A stretch of 64,000 nt of DNA from Fundicoccus_A sp052115865 (GCF_052115865.1 NZ_JBQKME010000001.1:496001-560000); one strand, 5' to 3'. Shown: positions 9,045-18,945, numbered from the stretch's first letter. Notes: generated from the letters alone by a model not told the origin. Program-made: numbers and translations.

Positions 9045-10487
9045 ATGGAATTAAATTATCAAGGTGCTACCTTCGCGTTAGAGGTTATTCAGCTTATATT
9101 AGACAAATCAAAAACTTACTTAATATTACCTTCCTTATTAATTACACAACTACATGTTGAAAGTATGTGGGGCAAGAGTCCGGTTGCGATTCAAAATAAT
9201 AACTTATCGGGTATGAGTATGCCTTTTAATGAAGAAAGTTTAGATGTTGTAGTGAGACCTTCAGGGATTACTGTGACCAAAGGAAGTAAGCGACCGGATA
9301 GAGAAGGGGGGTATTATTATCGATATCATTCGTTAGAGGACTTTGTTGATGATTGGACCTACTTATTACGTCCTGGAGGAATTTATAACGTGAGTGGTCA
9401 AAGAGAGTTTGAAGTAGCTGTTAAAGGTCTATTTAAGGTGGGCGGTGCAAAATATGATTATGCAGCGATTGGCTATAAGAATTACTTAAAACTAATGATT
9501 GCTAGAAGAAAAGCAATTAACGCAGCAAATTCAGGGGCGTTGGATATATTAGATGAAGGAGGAATGCAGATGCCTGTAAGTGCAAATAATATAATACAAG
9601 TAGCAAAAAAATACCTTGGTATGACTAAACAATCAACTAACCATAAAAATTTAATTGACCGTTATAATCAGGTGAAGCCATTACCAGTGGGCTATCCTGT
9701 AAAATATACCGATGATTGGTGTGATGCCTTTATAACTGTTATATCCGATGAAGCAGGGGCAACAGACTTAATTGGGCGGGAGTGTGGGGTCGAACGTCAT
9801 AAAAATATCTTTAAACAAAAAGGGATCTGGTATCAACTTAAATCTTCTGAGAACACATACTTACCTTTGCCAGGTGATATCGTTATTTTTAGATGGGATC
9901 ATCTACGAACTGGCTGGGCACAACACATTGGGCTGGTAGAATCGGTATCTGGAAATAACATCAATACAATAGAGGGGAATGCGATTATTAATGGTGTTTC
10001 GCAAGTAGCCAGAAGAAGCTATCATAAGTATTCTAGTACCATTCAGGGCTATGCAAGAGCGCGTTATGGTTTTGTGACATCCAACAGAGGACTTCCTATT
10101 CAAGAAGTAGCACGTGAAGTGATTCAAGGAAAATGGGGAAATGGAAATGCTCGGACACAACGATTAGAACAAGCCGGCTATGATGCGGTAAAAGTTCAAA
10201 AAGAAGTGAACCGTCAAATCCAACCCATTACAAAGGAGCAGTTAGTTGGTGAAATTATTTCCGGAAAGCATGGCAACGGTCAAGAGAGAATTCAAAGCAT
10301 TCGTTCACTGGGGCATGATCCAGAACTGATACAAAAAGCAGTAAATGAGAAGTTAAAAAATGATAAAGACCTAATTACATTGTCTTCTGAACAAGCAGCA
10401 GGTGGTGAGCAGCCTCAACCAAGAAAAGGAGAAGGTGAAGTCGAAGTAGATGGCGTAATATATTTAGTAACCATGAAAGAGAAATAA
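9045..10487 (+). CDS. Modular endolysin: glucosaminidase + CHAP + two Cpl-7 repeats
   Basis: 480 residues. Residues 1-160 resemble a mannosyl-glycoprotein endo-beta-N-acetylglucosaminidase domain (LLITQLHVESMWGKSP and a NNLSGM motif). Residues 178-345 form a CHAP amidase/peptidase domain with likely catalytic Cys226 (DDWCDAF) and His294 (AQHIGLVE). Two CW_7 (Cpl-7) wall-binding repeats follow at about 352-390 and 396-436, each with a GxWGNG or GKHGNG core. The C-terminus ends in VDGVIYLVTMKEK. It cuts peptidoglycan at two bonds during lysis and follows the holin by 8 bases. Confidence 0.9.
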   Translation: MELNYQGATFALEVIQLILDKSKTYLILPSLLITQLHVESMWGKSPVAIQNNNLSGMSMPFNEESLDVVVRPSGITVTKGSKRPDREGGYYYRYHSLEDFVDDWTYLLRPGGIYNVSGQREFEVAVKGLFKVGGAKYDYAAIGYKNYLKLMIARRKAINAANSGALDILDEGGMQMPVSANNIIQVAKKYLGMTKQSTNHKNLIDRYNQVKPLPVGYPVKYTDDWCDAFITVISDEAGATDLIGRECGVERHKNIFKQKGIWYQLKSSENTYLPLPGDIVIFRWDHLRTGWAQHIGLVESVSGNNINTIEGNAIINGVSQVARRSYHKYSSTIQGYARARYGFVTSNRGLPIQEVAREVIQGKWGNGNARTQRLEQAGYDAVKVQKEVNRQIQPITKEQLVGEIISGKHGNGQERIQSIRSLGHDPELIQKAVNEKLKNDKDLITLSSEQAAGGEQPQPRKGEGEVEVDGVIYLVTMKEK

Positions 10488-10491
10488 TAAG

Positions 10492-10531
10492 ATGACCTAC
10501 TAGCATTCTGTGCTGGTAGGTCTATTTTTTT
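10492..10531 (+). terminator. Terminator of the capsid-lysis operon
   Basis: GACCTACTAGCA pairs with TGTGCTGGTAGGTC around a short loop and is followed by a T run. It lies 5 bases after the endolysin stop. Confidence 0.85.
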
Positions 10532-10648
10532 GCCTAAATTTTTTAGACCGTCCGAATTCATTCATTCTCCTGGCTAATAGTAAGAGGGAGACTAACTTAC
10601 AAAAGAACTCACCTCTATTTTGGCGATAAAGCAATAAGGAGGAGAACG

Positions 10649-10822
10649 ATGAAAGACAAAATAACAACATCACAATTTTATGGTGAAATAGATTATTTTC
10701 TGTCTGAACAAGCCTTAAATGAATTAAAGGAAGTCGGTCTAATCACCGAGGAGGAAAAGGCGGAAATACATCAATTAAACTTAGAAAAATTCAATCCATA
10801 CTTAAAGGATTTACTGGCCTAA
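10649..10822 (+). CDS. Small acidic protein upstream of the recombinase operon
   Basis: 57 residues after AAGGAGGAG. The central motif LKEVGLITEEEKAEI followed by FNPYLKDLLA is SHOCT-like and recurs in short genes preceding large serine recombinases in Firmicutes elements. It is separated from the recombinase start by about 60 bases. A role as a recombination accessory or directionality factor is possible but is inference from position only. Confidence 0.6.
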   Translation: MKDKITTSQFYGEIDYFLSEQALNELKEVGLITEEEKAEIHQLNLEKFNPYLKDLLA

Positions 10823-10879
10823 AACGTTGATAGTATAAGGTTTGAGAGGTAATATGTGACTGCCGAAGGAGGTGAGATT

Positions 10880-12427
10880 ATGAAGAAAGTAACAAAAATA
10901 GAAGCGGTGCAGCAACCGTTAAATAATAATCGAACTCGTGTAGCAGCTTACTGTAGAGTGTCAACGGATAGCGAAGAACAATTAGGTTCTTTAGAAAGTC
11001 AAGTGGCGCATTATGATCAACTCATTGATTCTCATCCAGAATGGGATAAAGTAGGGATCTATTCGGATGATGGTATTACCGGAACGAATATGGAGAAACG
11101 GCCAGGTCTACAATCTCTAATTGATGATTGCAAGCAATTAAAGATTGACCTTGTGTTGATAAAATCCATTTCAAGATTTTCAAGAAACATCTTGGAATGT
11201 TTAACCGTAGTCAGAGAATTAAGTGCGTTAAAAATAGCTATTCATTTCGATAAAGAAAACTTGAATACACAACAGATGGATGGTGAATTATTACTATCCT
11301 CAATGAGTATCTTAGCGGAGAATGAATCACGAACAATATCCGAAAATATCAAGTGGGCATTGAGAAAGCGCGTTGAGAATAATTCCTATCGACACATTAG
11401 TGCACCATATGGTTATAAAGTTATAAATAATAATCTAGAAATAGATGAAAAGGAAGCAAGGATTATCCAAGATATTTTCGAAAGCTATCTGGCTGGGGAA
11501 GGGACTTATCGCATTGCCAATAAGCTCAACTCTAAAAATATAACTCCGCCTAGGAAAGAGATATGGCGAGAAAGTACGATTCTGTATATTTTGACAAATG
11601 AACGTTATGTTGGAGATTTTTTGTATCAAAAAACATACACTGACTCGGAATTTCAGCGTCATGTTAACGACGGTGACGTTGATATGTTATACATTCCAGA
11701 TAATCATGAGGCTATTATTTCAAGAGAAGACTTTGAAAAAGTTAAGGATTTACTCAGTAATCGAAGTGAAACCAAAGTAAGTCGAGGCAATACTGTCTAC
11801 CCCTTGACGAAGAAAATAATATGCGGTCATTGTGGAAGTAATTATAAAAGGAGAATTCACTATTCCACTAATCAAAGCAATTACATAGCTTGGTGCTGTC
11901 CTACGCATATCAGTAACAAGGAACAATGCCCGATGAAATTTATAAAAGAAACTGACATTCAAGCGGCATTCATGACCATGATAAACAAGCTAATATTTGC
12001 TAGAGAAGAACTTATTGAAGAAACGATTGACGCTTTTAGTGAAACATCTTTTGTCACTCAAAACCGATTGAATCTTGTAGAGGAAAAAATTATGGATTGT
12101 CAGAATAACATCCAAACACTTACGGAACTCAAGAGTAGTGGGTTGATAGATGTTGAATTTTATCATCAGTACTTGAACCGAATTGAACAAGAAAAGAAGA
12201 ATCTGTTGAACGAAAAACGAACTGTTCTTGAGGAAGATGAAAATAAATTAATTCGATTTCAAGAATTAAAGAAACTGAATCAATTTTTGAAACGAAGGAA
12301 TCCATTTAATGAGCATGAGGATAGTGTATTAAGTGAATTCTTAGAAAGGGTAAAAGTAGAGAATCGAGAAACCTTTCATTTTTATCTAAAATGTGGTTTA
12401 AGATTTACGGAAAGGAGTAGCCAATGA
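10880..12427 (+). CDS. Large serine recombinase 1 of a triplet
   Basis: 515 residues from the ATG at 10880, right after AAGGAGGTGAG; an upstream GTG at 10856 overlaps that site. The resolvase catalytic domain carries nucleophile Ser28 in AAYCRVSTDS and the SISRFSRN motif. A Recombinase domain follows (APYGYKV), then a zinc ribbon (CGHCG ... CCPTH ... C) and a long coiled coil. It catalyses attP x attB integration. It overlaps the next gene as ATGA. All key residues are present and it looks intact. Confidence 0.9.
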   Translation: MKKVTKIEAVQQPLNNNRTRVAAYCRVSTDSEEQLGSLESQVAHYDQLIDSHPEWDKVGIYSDDGITGTNMEKRPGLQSLIDDCKQLKIDLVLIKSISRFSRNILECLTVVRELSALKIAIHFDKENLNTQQMDGELLLSSMSILAENESRTISENIKWALRKRVENNSYRHISAPYGYKVINNNLEIDEKEARIIQDIFESYLAGEGTYRIANKLNSKNITPPRKEIWRESTILYILTNERYVGDFLYQKTYTDSEFQRHVNDGDVDMLYIPDNHEAIISREDFEKVKDLLSNRSETKVSRGNTVYPLTKKIICGHCGSNYKRRIHYSTNQSNYIAWCCPTHISNKEQCPMKFIKETDIQAAFMTMINKLIFAREELIEETIDAFSETSFVTQNRLNLVEEKIMDCQNNIQTLTELKSSGLIDVEFYHQYLNRIEQEKKNLLNEKRTVLEEDENKLIRFQELKKLNQFLKRRNPFNEHEDSVLSEFLERVKVENRETFHFYLKCGLRFTERSSQ

Positions 12428-12831
12428 AAACCTATTACGGATATCAGATAAAACATGGTGAAATAACAGTCGATGAAAACGAAGCGAGAATAATTAGGGA
12501 CTTATTTGAAATATACTTAACTGGAAAGTCTTTGGTTAAAGTGGGTGAAGAAGCGGGCCTCAATAAAACCCATGGATTTATTGGTAGGGTTCTGGCAAAT
12601 CCAATATATATGGGGACCGATTTTTATCCGGCAATTGTTTCAATAGAACTATTTGAAAAAGTTCAAATGGAACGTGAGAGGCGAAAAAATAAGCTAGGAC
12701 GAAACTTTGAGTGTAAGCCCCTTAAAATGTCTATCTCTACTAAGTTTCAATGGAAGGAAAAAGCCAAATTACCACGAGACCCCCTACGAAAGGCATCAGT
12801 GCTGTATGAAAGCATAGAGGTGGAAGTATGA
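12424..12831 (+). CDS. Short serine recombinase subunit lacking the catalytic domain (triplet member 2)
   Basis: 135 residues, overlapping both neighbours by ATGA junctions. It holds only the Recombinase (DNA-binding) domain: YYGYQIKHGEITVDENEARIIRDLFEIYLTGKS read in parts, then NPIYMGTDFYP. There is no resolvase serine and no zinc ribbon. The short middle gene is a regular member of serine recombinase triplets in streptococcal-type elements, so it is not a truncated copy. It probably acts as a DNA-binding accessory subunit. Confidence 0.8.
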   Translation: MKTYYGYQIKHGEITVDENEARIIRDLFEIYLTGKSLVKVGEEAGLNKTHGFIGRVLANPIYMGTDFYPAIVSIELFEKVQMERERRKNKLGRNFECKPLKMSISTKFQWKEKAKLPRDPLRKASVLYESIEVEV

Positions 12832-14393
12832 AAGATAAAAGAGTTATGGTAATTCCAGCTCGTAAAAAATTACAAGAGGGTGCATTAGATAAAGAACATC
12901 CAAAATTGAGAGTCGCTGCTTACTGTCGAGTATCTACAGAAAGTGAAGAACAAACTGGAAGTTTCGAGACCCAGGTTAGTCACTATACGAATTATATTAA
13001 CAAAAATCCTGACTGGCGATTAGTTGATATTTATGCGGATGAAGGTATTTCAGGGACTAATACTAAGAACCGGCGCGAATTTAACCGGATGATAAATGAG
13101 TGTTTGACAGGAAATATTGATTTAATCATCACAAAATCAATTTCAAGATTTGCTAGAAATACCTTGGATTGTCTAAAATATATTAGACAGCTAAAAGCAA
13201 AGAATGTAGCAGTGTACTTTGAGAAAGAAAACATTAACACTTTGGATTCAAAAGGGGAAGTTCTGATTACCATCATGGCATCTCTTGCTCAGCAAGAAAG
13301 TGAATCTATGAGTAAAAACATCAAGTTAGGATTACAATATCGATATCAACAAGGCCAGGTGAAATTTAATACAACCCGGTTCTTAGGCTATGATTCCGAT
13401 GATGAAGGTACGTTAATCATTAATCAGGAACAGGCAAAGGTGGTCAGGCGCATCTTTAAAGAATACCTTGAGGGGAAAGGGACGGGACGAATTGCACGAG
13501 GCTTGATGAACGACAAAATCCCAACGGGATCCGGCAAACTAAAATGGTCGGGAGATAGTATTAACCGCATTATTAGCAATGAAAAATATATGGGAGATGC
13601 CTTACTTCAAAAAACCTATACTGTGGACTTCCTCACCAAAACGCGGGTGGAAAATGACGGGACAGTCCCACAGTATTATATCGAAGACAACCATGAGCCG
13701 ATTGTTTCCAAAGAAACCTTTCATTTGGCTCAACAAGAAAAGGCTAGAAGAAGTAACTTATATTCAGGCAAACGAAAACAGAAGCGAGTGTACCAAGGGA
13801 AGTATGCCTTATCAGGCAAAGTGATTTGTGAACACTGTGGGGATATTTTTAGACGAGTAAAATGGAACAGTCGAGGAAGTAAAGCGACTGTCTGGCGGTG
13901 TGTGACTCGCCTTACTGACCATACGCAATGTCAGGCGAGAACGGTTAAGGAAGATCTCCTTCATGAAGCAGTATTAGAGGCGATTAATGAGTTCATAGGA
14001 GATAAAGGTAACTACTTGAAAGTTTTGGAGAAAAATATTACCCAAGTTCTTAATAACAAATACGATGAAACAGCGGAAGATGTTGATAATCAGTTACACG
14101 ATTTACAAAAGCAATTATATCAATTTGCAAATCAGAAAGAAGACTATGAACGCATAGCAGAGCGAATATTTAAACTTCGAGAAAGGAAACAGCAACTTTT
14201 AATTGAGAATGCAACCAATGAAGAGAAGCGGAGACGCTGGTCAGACATCAAAGCTTTTTTGAAAACTCAGCACACTCGTCTGGAGGAGTATGGTGAGGGT
14301 TTGACGAATCGATTGGTCGAGGGAGTGGTCATTAAGGATGAATGTATTGAAGTCGAGTTGAAGACTAGGGACATAATTAATATTGACAAATAA
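12828..14393 (+). CDS. Large serine recombinase 3 of a triplet
   Basis: 521 residues. The catalytic domain has Ser36 in AAYCRVSTES and the SISRFARNT motif. It is followed by a Recombinase domain, a zinc ribbon (CEHCGD ... C ... C) and a coiled coil. Recombinases 1 and 3 are homologous but clearly diverged, which suggests a heteromeric integrase. It is close in sequence to the broken recombinases near 17.1, 44.0 and 46.9 kb, which look like relics of related elements. Confidence 0.9.
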   Translation: MKDKRVMVIPARKKLQEGALDKEHPKLRVAAYCRVSTESEEQTGSFETQVSHYTNYINKNPDWRLVDIYADEGISGTNTKNRREFNRMINECLTGNIDLIITKSISRFARNTLDCLKYIRQLKAKNVAVYFEKENINTLDSKGEVLITIMASLAQQESESMSKNIKLGLQYRYQQGQVKFNTTRFLGYDSDDEGTLIINQEQAKVVRRIFKEYLEGKGTGRIARGLMNDKIPTGSGKLKWSGDSINRIISNEKYMGDALLQKTYTVDFLTKTRVENDGTVPQYYIEDNHEPIVSKETFHLAQQEKARRSNLYSGKRKQKRVYQGKYALSGKVICEHCGDIFRRVKWNSRGSKATVWRCVTRLTDHTQCQARTVKEDLLHEAVLEAINEFIGDKGNYLKVLEKNITQVLNNKYDETAEDVDNQLHDLQKQLYQFANQKEDYERIAERIFKLRERKQQLLIENATNEEKRRRWSDIKAFLKTQHTRLEEYGEGLTNRLVEGVVIKDECIEVELKTRDIINIDK

Positions 14394-14446
14394 GAGAGAC
14401 ATTGGGCTATGCAGTGATGCTGCATAGTTTTATGTCTCTCTTTTTG
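14394..14446 (+). terminator. Terminator after the recombinase triplet
   Basis: GAGAGAC pairs with GTCTCTC, and CTATGCA pairs with TGCATAG inside, followed by T5. Related hairpins follow the recombinase relics at 45.2 and 47.5 kb, and one stands alone at 16.03 kb. Confidence 0.85.
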
Positions 14447-14557
14447 CTATAATAGGTTCGAAACCTAAAACTCGCAAAATTATTAGAAGAATTATTTCGC
14501 ACGTAAGGTAGTTTTTTTTTGATAGATTAGGAGAATAAAGCGAATAATTATGAATAA

Positions 14558-14661
14558 ATCGTGCGTGAATCGTGCGTGAATCGTGCAAAAAAATCAAGAA
14601 ATAAATAAAGAATCCCTTTACAAAGGGCTCTTTTTAGAAAATAATCGTGCGTGAATCGTGC
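14558..14661 (+). repeat. Direct repeats GTGCGTGAATC upstream of the AlbA_2 gene
   Basis: ATCGTGCGTGAATCGTGC occurs as an overlapping double copy at 14558-14586 and again at 14644-14661. A diverged copy lies at 47567-47585, again just upstream of an AlbA_2 gene start. The last copy abuts a TAAAAT -10-like box about 20 bases before the coding start. Operator or iteron-like repeats bound by the downstream AlbA_2 product are an attractive inference. Confidence 0.6.
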
Positions 14662-14688
14662 TAAAATAGAAAAAATAGAGGTATATAG

Positions 14689-15090
14689 ATGGATAAAGAA
14701 AAATTATTAGAGTTAACCGAGGGAAAGAACGTTGAACTAAAAAAAGCAAAAAATAATGTTCCAGACTCATTCTGGGATACTTATTCTGCTTTCGCCAATA
14801 CTGATGGTGGTCTTGTGGTATTTGGAGTGGATGAGAAAAATAATGAAGTGACTGGAGTAGATGATCCTTATAAACTAAGAGATGATTTGTTTAACTTGCT
14901 TAATAACACTCAAAAAGTTAGCGCAAATATTATTGAAGATGAAGATGTTCGAATTATAAATCTAGAGGATGGCACAAATGTCATTTTCGTTCATATCCCA
15001 GAAGCACCATATAATTTAAAACCAATTTATCTAAAGAATAACCCCCGGTTAGCAATAGAAAGGGCTTATAATGAAAAGACAACAAATTAA
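14689..15090 (+). pseudogene. AlbA_2 (Schlafen-like DNA-binding) protein, 3'-truncated by the erm junction
   Basis: The N-terminal 115 residues show the AlbA_2 signature (VELKKA, then FWDTYSAFANTDGGLVVFGV). The full protein is normally 400-500 residues, with a C-terminal winged helix. Homology seems to fade near residue 120 (about 15.05 kb), and the frame then runs into the erm start and stops at 15090. An independent N-terminal fragment of the same family lies at 47636. The gene follows the recombinase triplet, so it belongs to the element backbone; the junction probably marks where the erm segment was acquired. Confidence 0.7.
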
Positions 15091-15802
15091 ATACACACAA
15101 AATTTTATAACTGCTAAAGAAGACATTGAAGGCATATTATCCTTAACTAATATCTCACAGAATGATTTATTATATGAGATAGGATCTGGTAAAGGACATT
15201 TTACAAAAGAATTATGCAAAATTTGTAAGGAAGTAACTGCCATTGAAATTGATACAAAGATGTGTGAGGCAACTAGAAAAAGAGTTGGAAATCAAAATAA
15301 TCTTAACATTATTAATGAGAATGTTTTGTCCTATAATTTCCCTCATGACAAGGATTATAAAATATTTGGAAATATACCTTACAACATCAGTACCGATCTT
15401 GTAAAAAAGATTGCTTACGAAACCTCGGCAAGCGACAGTTTTTTAATTGTAGAAGAAGGCTTTGCAAAAAGATTATTAGATATGAATCGAGCTTTGGCAT
15501 TAATCCTTAGAAAAGATTTAGAAATATCAATCGTAAAAAATATTCCGAGAACAATATTTCATCCTAGACCTAGTGTTGACTCTTCACTAATTAGAATGAA
15601 AAGACTCAATAATTATATGACATCAAGAGATAGACAAATCTATGAGGATTTTGTGTATAGCTAGGTGAATAAAGATTATCGAAAATTATTTACTAAAAAC
15701 CAAATTCGAAGAGTTAAACAAAATGTAAAGATTAATGATTTTAGTCAGGTCACATTGGAACAATTTGATAGTATATTTGAGAGTTATCAATTGTTTAATT
15801 AA
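15071..15802 (+). pseudogene. erm: erm-family 23S rRNA adenine N6-methyltransferase with one amber codon
   Basis: The full length of 243 codons matches Erm. The AdoMet motif EIGSGKGHFT (36-45) and the catalytic NIPYNIST (101-108) are intact. Codon 198 is TAG at 15662-15664. It interrupts FVY-S-stop-VNKDYRKLFTKNQ, where family members read W-V-N-x-E/D-Y, so TGG to TAG is the simplest event. The frame continues cleanly for 45 codons to TAA. The product would methylate A2058 and give MLS resistance; without suppression it lacks the C-terminal 46 residues. No leader peptide is visible because the start overlaps the AlbA_2 fragment. It resembles the erm(A)/(G)/(T) group; the exact class is uncertain. 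Confidence 0.85.
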
Positions 15803-16028
15803 ATTTATAGATTATGATTCTTAAGTTTTATTCCTAATGTTGGCTAGACTATTGATATGTAGACAAACATAAATTCAGGCGGATTGCACAATGAGCAATT
15901 TTTAAGACATATTGATGAAAAGAGTGATGTATATTTGAAAAGCTCTACTAATACTAATATGAGCTGGATATAATCTTTTTGAAAGATTGATTGAAGAATT
16001 AGTTAAACATTAATCTTAACGAAAAATA
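15803..16028. other. Non-coding stretch after erm
   Basis: AT-rich, with no convincing gene. Its last 10 bases plus the hairpin that follows resemble the 3' end of the recombinase genes (GAAAAATA then GAGAGAC), so it may contain the deleted tail of another recombinase unit. Confidence 0.4.
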
Positions 16029-16079
16029 GGAGAGACATGGAGCTATGCAGTGATTATGCATAGCCTTTGTCCCTCTTTA
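16029..16079 (+). terminator. Orphan terminator of the recombinase type
   Basis: GGAGAGAC pairs loosely with GTCCCTC, and GCTATGCA pairs with TGCATAGC inside, then CTCTTT. It is closely related to the terminator at 14394 but has no recombinase directly upstream, so it is a scar of a lost one. Confidence 0.65.
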
Positions 16080-16245
16080 GTATTATTTTAAAGAAAATTT
16101 GTGTCATGTGTCGTATATAAATATTTACTTTGAAGGCACTTTTCAATAAAATTTGAGTGATAACAAGAAAACTTTGTGCAGATGACTTACCAGAAGAAGT
16201 AATTTCTTGTAAGGTTCTGTCTAGTCGATATGGAGGAGAAAAAGC

Positions 16246-16773
16246 ATGAATTTAACAACAGAAAGAATGACCTTGAGAACTTTTAAATCACAAGATTTAA
16301 GAGATCTATTAGATTTTTATCAAGATGAAGAGGTTTGTAAATACTTGTTACATGAGCCATGGGATGATAGTACTTCTACTGAGTTATTAAATGAGAAAAT
16401 AAATAATAATGAGCTTTCTGAAGCGAAGTTGTTGAACATAGCTTGTGTGTTAGAGGAGAAAGTTATCGGGGATATTTCTGTTTGGTACACCGATATGAAA
16501 GAAACGGTAGAAATTGGCTATGTTTTTAATCCTAAGTATTCTGGACGTGGATATGCAAGTGAAGCGGTAACGAGAGTGATTGGCTATTTATTTTCAGAAC
16601 ATAATGTTCATCGTATCCAGGCGGTGCTAGATGCAAGAAATTTTGCCTCAGCGAAATTATGTCAAAGAGTAGGTATGCGACAAGAGGCACACTTTATCCA
16701 AGATTATTGGAGTAAAGGCGAATGGACGGATAGTTACGTCTATGCAATTTTGGCATCTGAGCATGTAATCTAA
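16246..16773 (+). CDS. GNAT N-acetyltransferase, RimJ/RimL type
   Basis: 175 residues after a TGGAGGAG site. It opens with TTERMTLRTFKSQDL, has VEIGYVFNPKYSGRGYASEAV (acetyl-CoA-binding R/QxxGxG/A-like loop) and then NxASAKLCQRVGMRQEA. This is the Acetyltransf_3 family that acetylates protein N-termini or small amines. Family members in resistance islands may act on drugs, but nothing here fixes the substrate. It lies just before a rumA half-site. Confidence 0.8.
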   Translation: MNLTTERMTLRTFKSQDLRDLLDFYQDEEVCKYLLHEPWDDSTSTELLNEKINNNELSEAKLLNIACVLEEKVIGDISVWYTDMKETVEIGYVFNPKYSGRGYASEAVTRVIGYLFSEHNVHRIQAVLDARNFASAKLCQRVGMRQEAHFIQDYWSKGEWTDSYVYAILASEHVI

Positions 16774-16830
16774 TTACCATCCAAACCACACTTCCAACAT
16801 ACTATTATCAATTAATACGTTAACCACCAT

Positions 16831-16869
16831 ACATGTGGAGTGTATAGTATTGATGCAAAAGGTAAAAGT
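16831..16869 (+). other. rumA/rlmD 3'-end relic (recombination half-site 1)
   Basis: Read on the plus strand, CAT GTG GAG TGT ATA GTA TTG ATG gives HVECIVLM, then QKVKV and a stop. This matches the C-terminal end of 23S rRNA (uracil-C5) methyltransferase RlmD/RumA. It marks the right end of an inserted element and starts a long repeat shared with 43.7 kb. Confidence 0.7.
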
Positions 16870-17490
16870 GTAATATGTTGCTATATCAGCTTTTTGAATG
16901 TGTTTACCATATTCTAGAGGCTGGTTTTTTAATATGATGGGTTTGGAAACGGTTGAGTTGGGGAATTGTATCCAATATTTAATAGCTAGTATGTGGGAAT
17001 TGGTCAACACCTTTTCATATAAAAAATAAATAAAAATAAATTTAAGTAGCCTACTTATTATGGGGTTATTCTATATAGATAGTTAGGTTAAATGTGATTA
17101 GTTAAGCCATTCCAGAAAGTGAGGGAACCAATGGATTTAAAGGACAACATGTATTATATTCCAGCGAGGCGTCAACCGAAACGGAAGCGAGTGGCTATTT
17201 ATGCACGTGTAAGCTCTAATACAAAAGATCAGTTACGAAGTCTAGCTAATCAAGTTTCGGCCTTAACTCAGAAAGTCTCCATAGTGGAGGATTGGCTGTT
17301 AGTTGATATCTATATTGATGTAGCCTCAGCCAAAGCAAAATAAAAGCGGGAAGAGTATAACCGTCTCATTGATGATTGTCGCAATAAAAAAGTAACCATC
17401 GTTCTCACTACGAGTGTGAGTCGTTTTGGTCGAGATACGATTGAAGCATTGAAGACAGTCAGATTACTCAAGGAATTAAAAGTTCGAATA
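16831..17490 (+). repeat. Direct repeat copy A: rumA half-site, intergenic region and recombinase 5' part
   Basis: About 660 bases are nearly identical to 43737-44396. The repeat starts at the rumA half-site, includes a 13-base palindrome (AAGTAG-C-CTACTT, 17044-17056) and runs into the recombinase gene. The two copies diverge sharply after the codons for RLLKELKVRI. This is either a duplication inside the island or two related elements. Confidence 0.8.
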
Positions 17491-18666
17491 ATTTTTGAAA
17501 AGGAGGCAATAAACACACTCGATGCCAAGGGTGAGGTTTTGCTGACTATTATGGCATCTTTGGCACAGCAGGAAAGCCAGAGCCTTTCACAAAACGTTAA
17601 GCTTGGACTACAGTACCGATATCAACAAGGAAAGGTACAGGTCAACCATAAACGGTTTATGGGCTACAGCAAAGATGAAGATGGAAATTTAATCATTGTC
17701 CCCGAAGAAGCTGAGATTATCAAACGCATCTACCGAGAATACCTTGAAGGTCAGAGTCTAGTGGGCATTGGTCGGGGTCTTGAAAAGGATGGTATTTTAA
17801 CAGCAGCAGGAAAACCAAGATGGCGACCGGAATCAGTTAAGAAGATCCTTCAAAACGAAAAACACATCGGAGATGCCCTTCTTCAAAAGACAGTCACAGT
17901 AGATTTTCTGACCAAGAAACGAGTGAAGAACGAAGGTCATCTTCCCCAGTATTATGTTGAAAATAGCCATGAAGCGATTATTCCAAAAGAACTATTCTTG
18001 CAGGTTCAGGAGGAAATTCATCGAAGAAGCAATATCTACACAGGAGAAGGTAAGAGCAAACGAACTTATAGCAGTAAGTACGCTTTAAGTGCCATCACCT
18101 TCTGTGGAGAATGTGGCGATACTTATAGGAGAACATATTGGAATATTCACGGCAGAAAAGAATTTGTCTGGCGATGCGTTACTAGATTTGAGCAGGGTCC
18201 TGAAGTCTGTAAGAACCGAACCGTAAAAGAAGATGAACTCTATGGAGCTGTGATGACCGCAGTTAATAAGCTGCTTTCAGGTGGCGATAACATGATAAAA
18301 ACACTGGAAGAAAATATTCATGCTGTGATTGGTGAAACGACAGAATACCAAATTTCAGAGATTAACAACTTATTGGAGGAAAAGCAAAAAGAACTTATCA
18401 AGCTGGCGAACAAGGGTCAAGACTATGAATATCTAGCAGATGAAATTGATGAGCTGCGAGATAAGCGCCAGACCTTTTTAGTAGAAGATGCCTCTCTCAG
18501 TGGAGAGAACGAGCGAATCGGTGAGGTGATTGAATTTATCCGCAATAATAAATTCCGTACCTTAGAGTACGACGATAAGCTTGTGAGAAAGATAATCCAG
18601 AGCGTTACAGTCTATGAAGACCACTTTATCATAACCTTTAAATCTGGCATCGAATTGGAAGTATGA
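17131..18666 (+). pseudogene. Large serine recombinase interrupted by one in-frame TAA
   Basis: The start is ATG 17131 after GTGAGGGAACC. Catalytic Ser28 lies in AIYARVSSNT. A TAA at 17341-17343 splits the frame after SAKAK, and the same frame continues with KREEYNRLIDDC for 440 codons through SVSRFGRD, the Recombinase domain, zinc ribbon (CGECGD) and coiled coil to a normal end. Without readthrough the catalytic serine is separated from the rest. The copy at 44.0 kb has the same stop at the same codon. An internal start at the GTG of MSRFGRD would give a protein without the serine. Confidence 0.8.
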
Positions 18667-18757
18667 GACTCATTCCATAATTTTTATATTGAACATATCA
18701 TCTTGTTGTGTTATTCTATAAATTGGTATAAATAAAGATGTAGGAGGAACCGAACCT

Positions 18758-18784
18758 ATGACAGCCTCAATGCGTTTAAGATAA
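18758..18784 (+). CDS. mef(A) leader peptide MTASMRLR
   Basis: An 8-codon gene after GTAGGAGGAAC encodes MTASMRLR. This is the known leader of the mef(A)/msr(D) operon. Macrolide-bound ribosomes stall on the M-R-L-R-type motif, which prevents formation of the downstream terminator and lets transcription continue into mef. It is preserved here although mef itself carries a stop. Confidence 0.88.
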   Translation: MTASMRLR

Positions 18785-18793
18785 GCTGGCAAT

Positions 18794-18832
18794 AAAAAAA
18801 GCAGAATCTATCCCCGATGATAGGCTTTTTTG
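18794..18832 (+). terminator. Transcription attenuator of the mef-msr operon
   Basis: AAAAAAGC pairs with GCTTTTTT, with CTATC/GATAG inside. It starts 10 bases after the leader stop, as expected for an attenuator controlled by stalling on MTASMRLR. Confidence 0.78.
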
Positions 18833-18945
18833 TTGTGCTTATTTATACGATATTGAGCATTCATTAGTTACGGTGAGGATATTGGTTATTTAACTATACC
18901 TTTATTTAACTATGTCTTTAATATGAATGTTTCCAAATTGTATGT

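Noticed and set aside
12424..12831. Middle recombinase gene as a truncated pseudogene
   Set aside because: It has exact ATGA overlaps with both neighbours and the same short form is standard in serine recombinase triplets.
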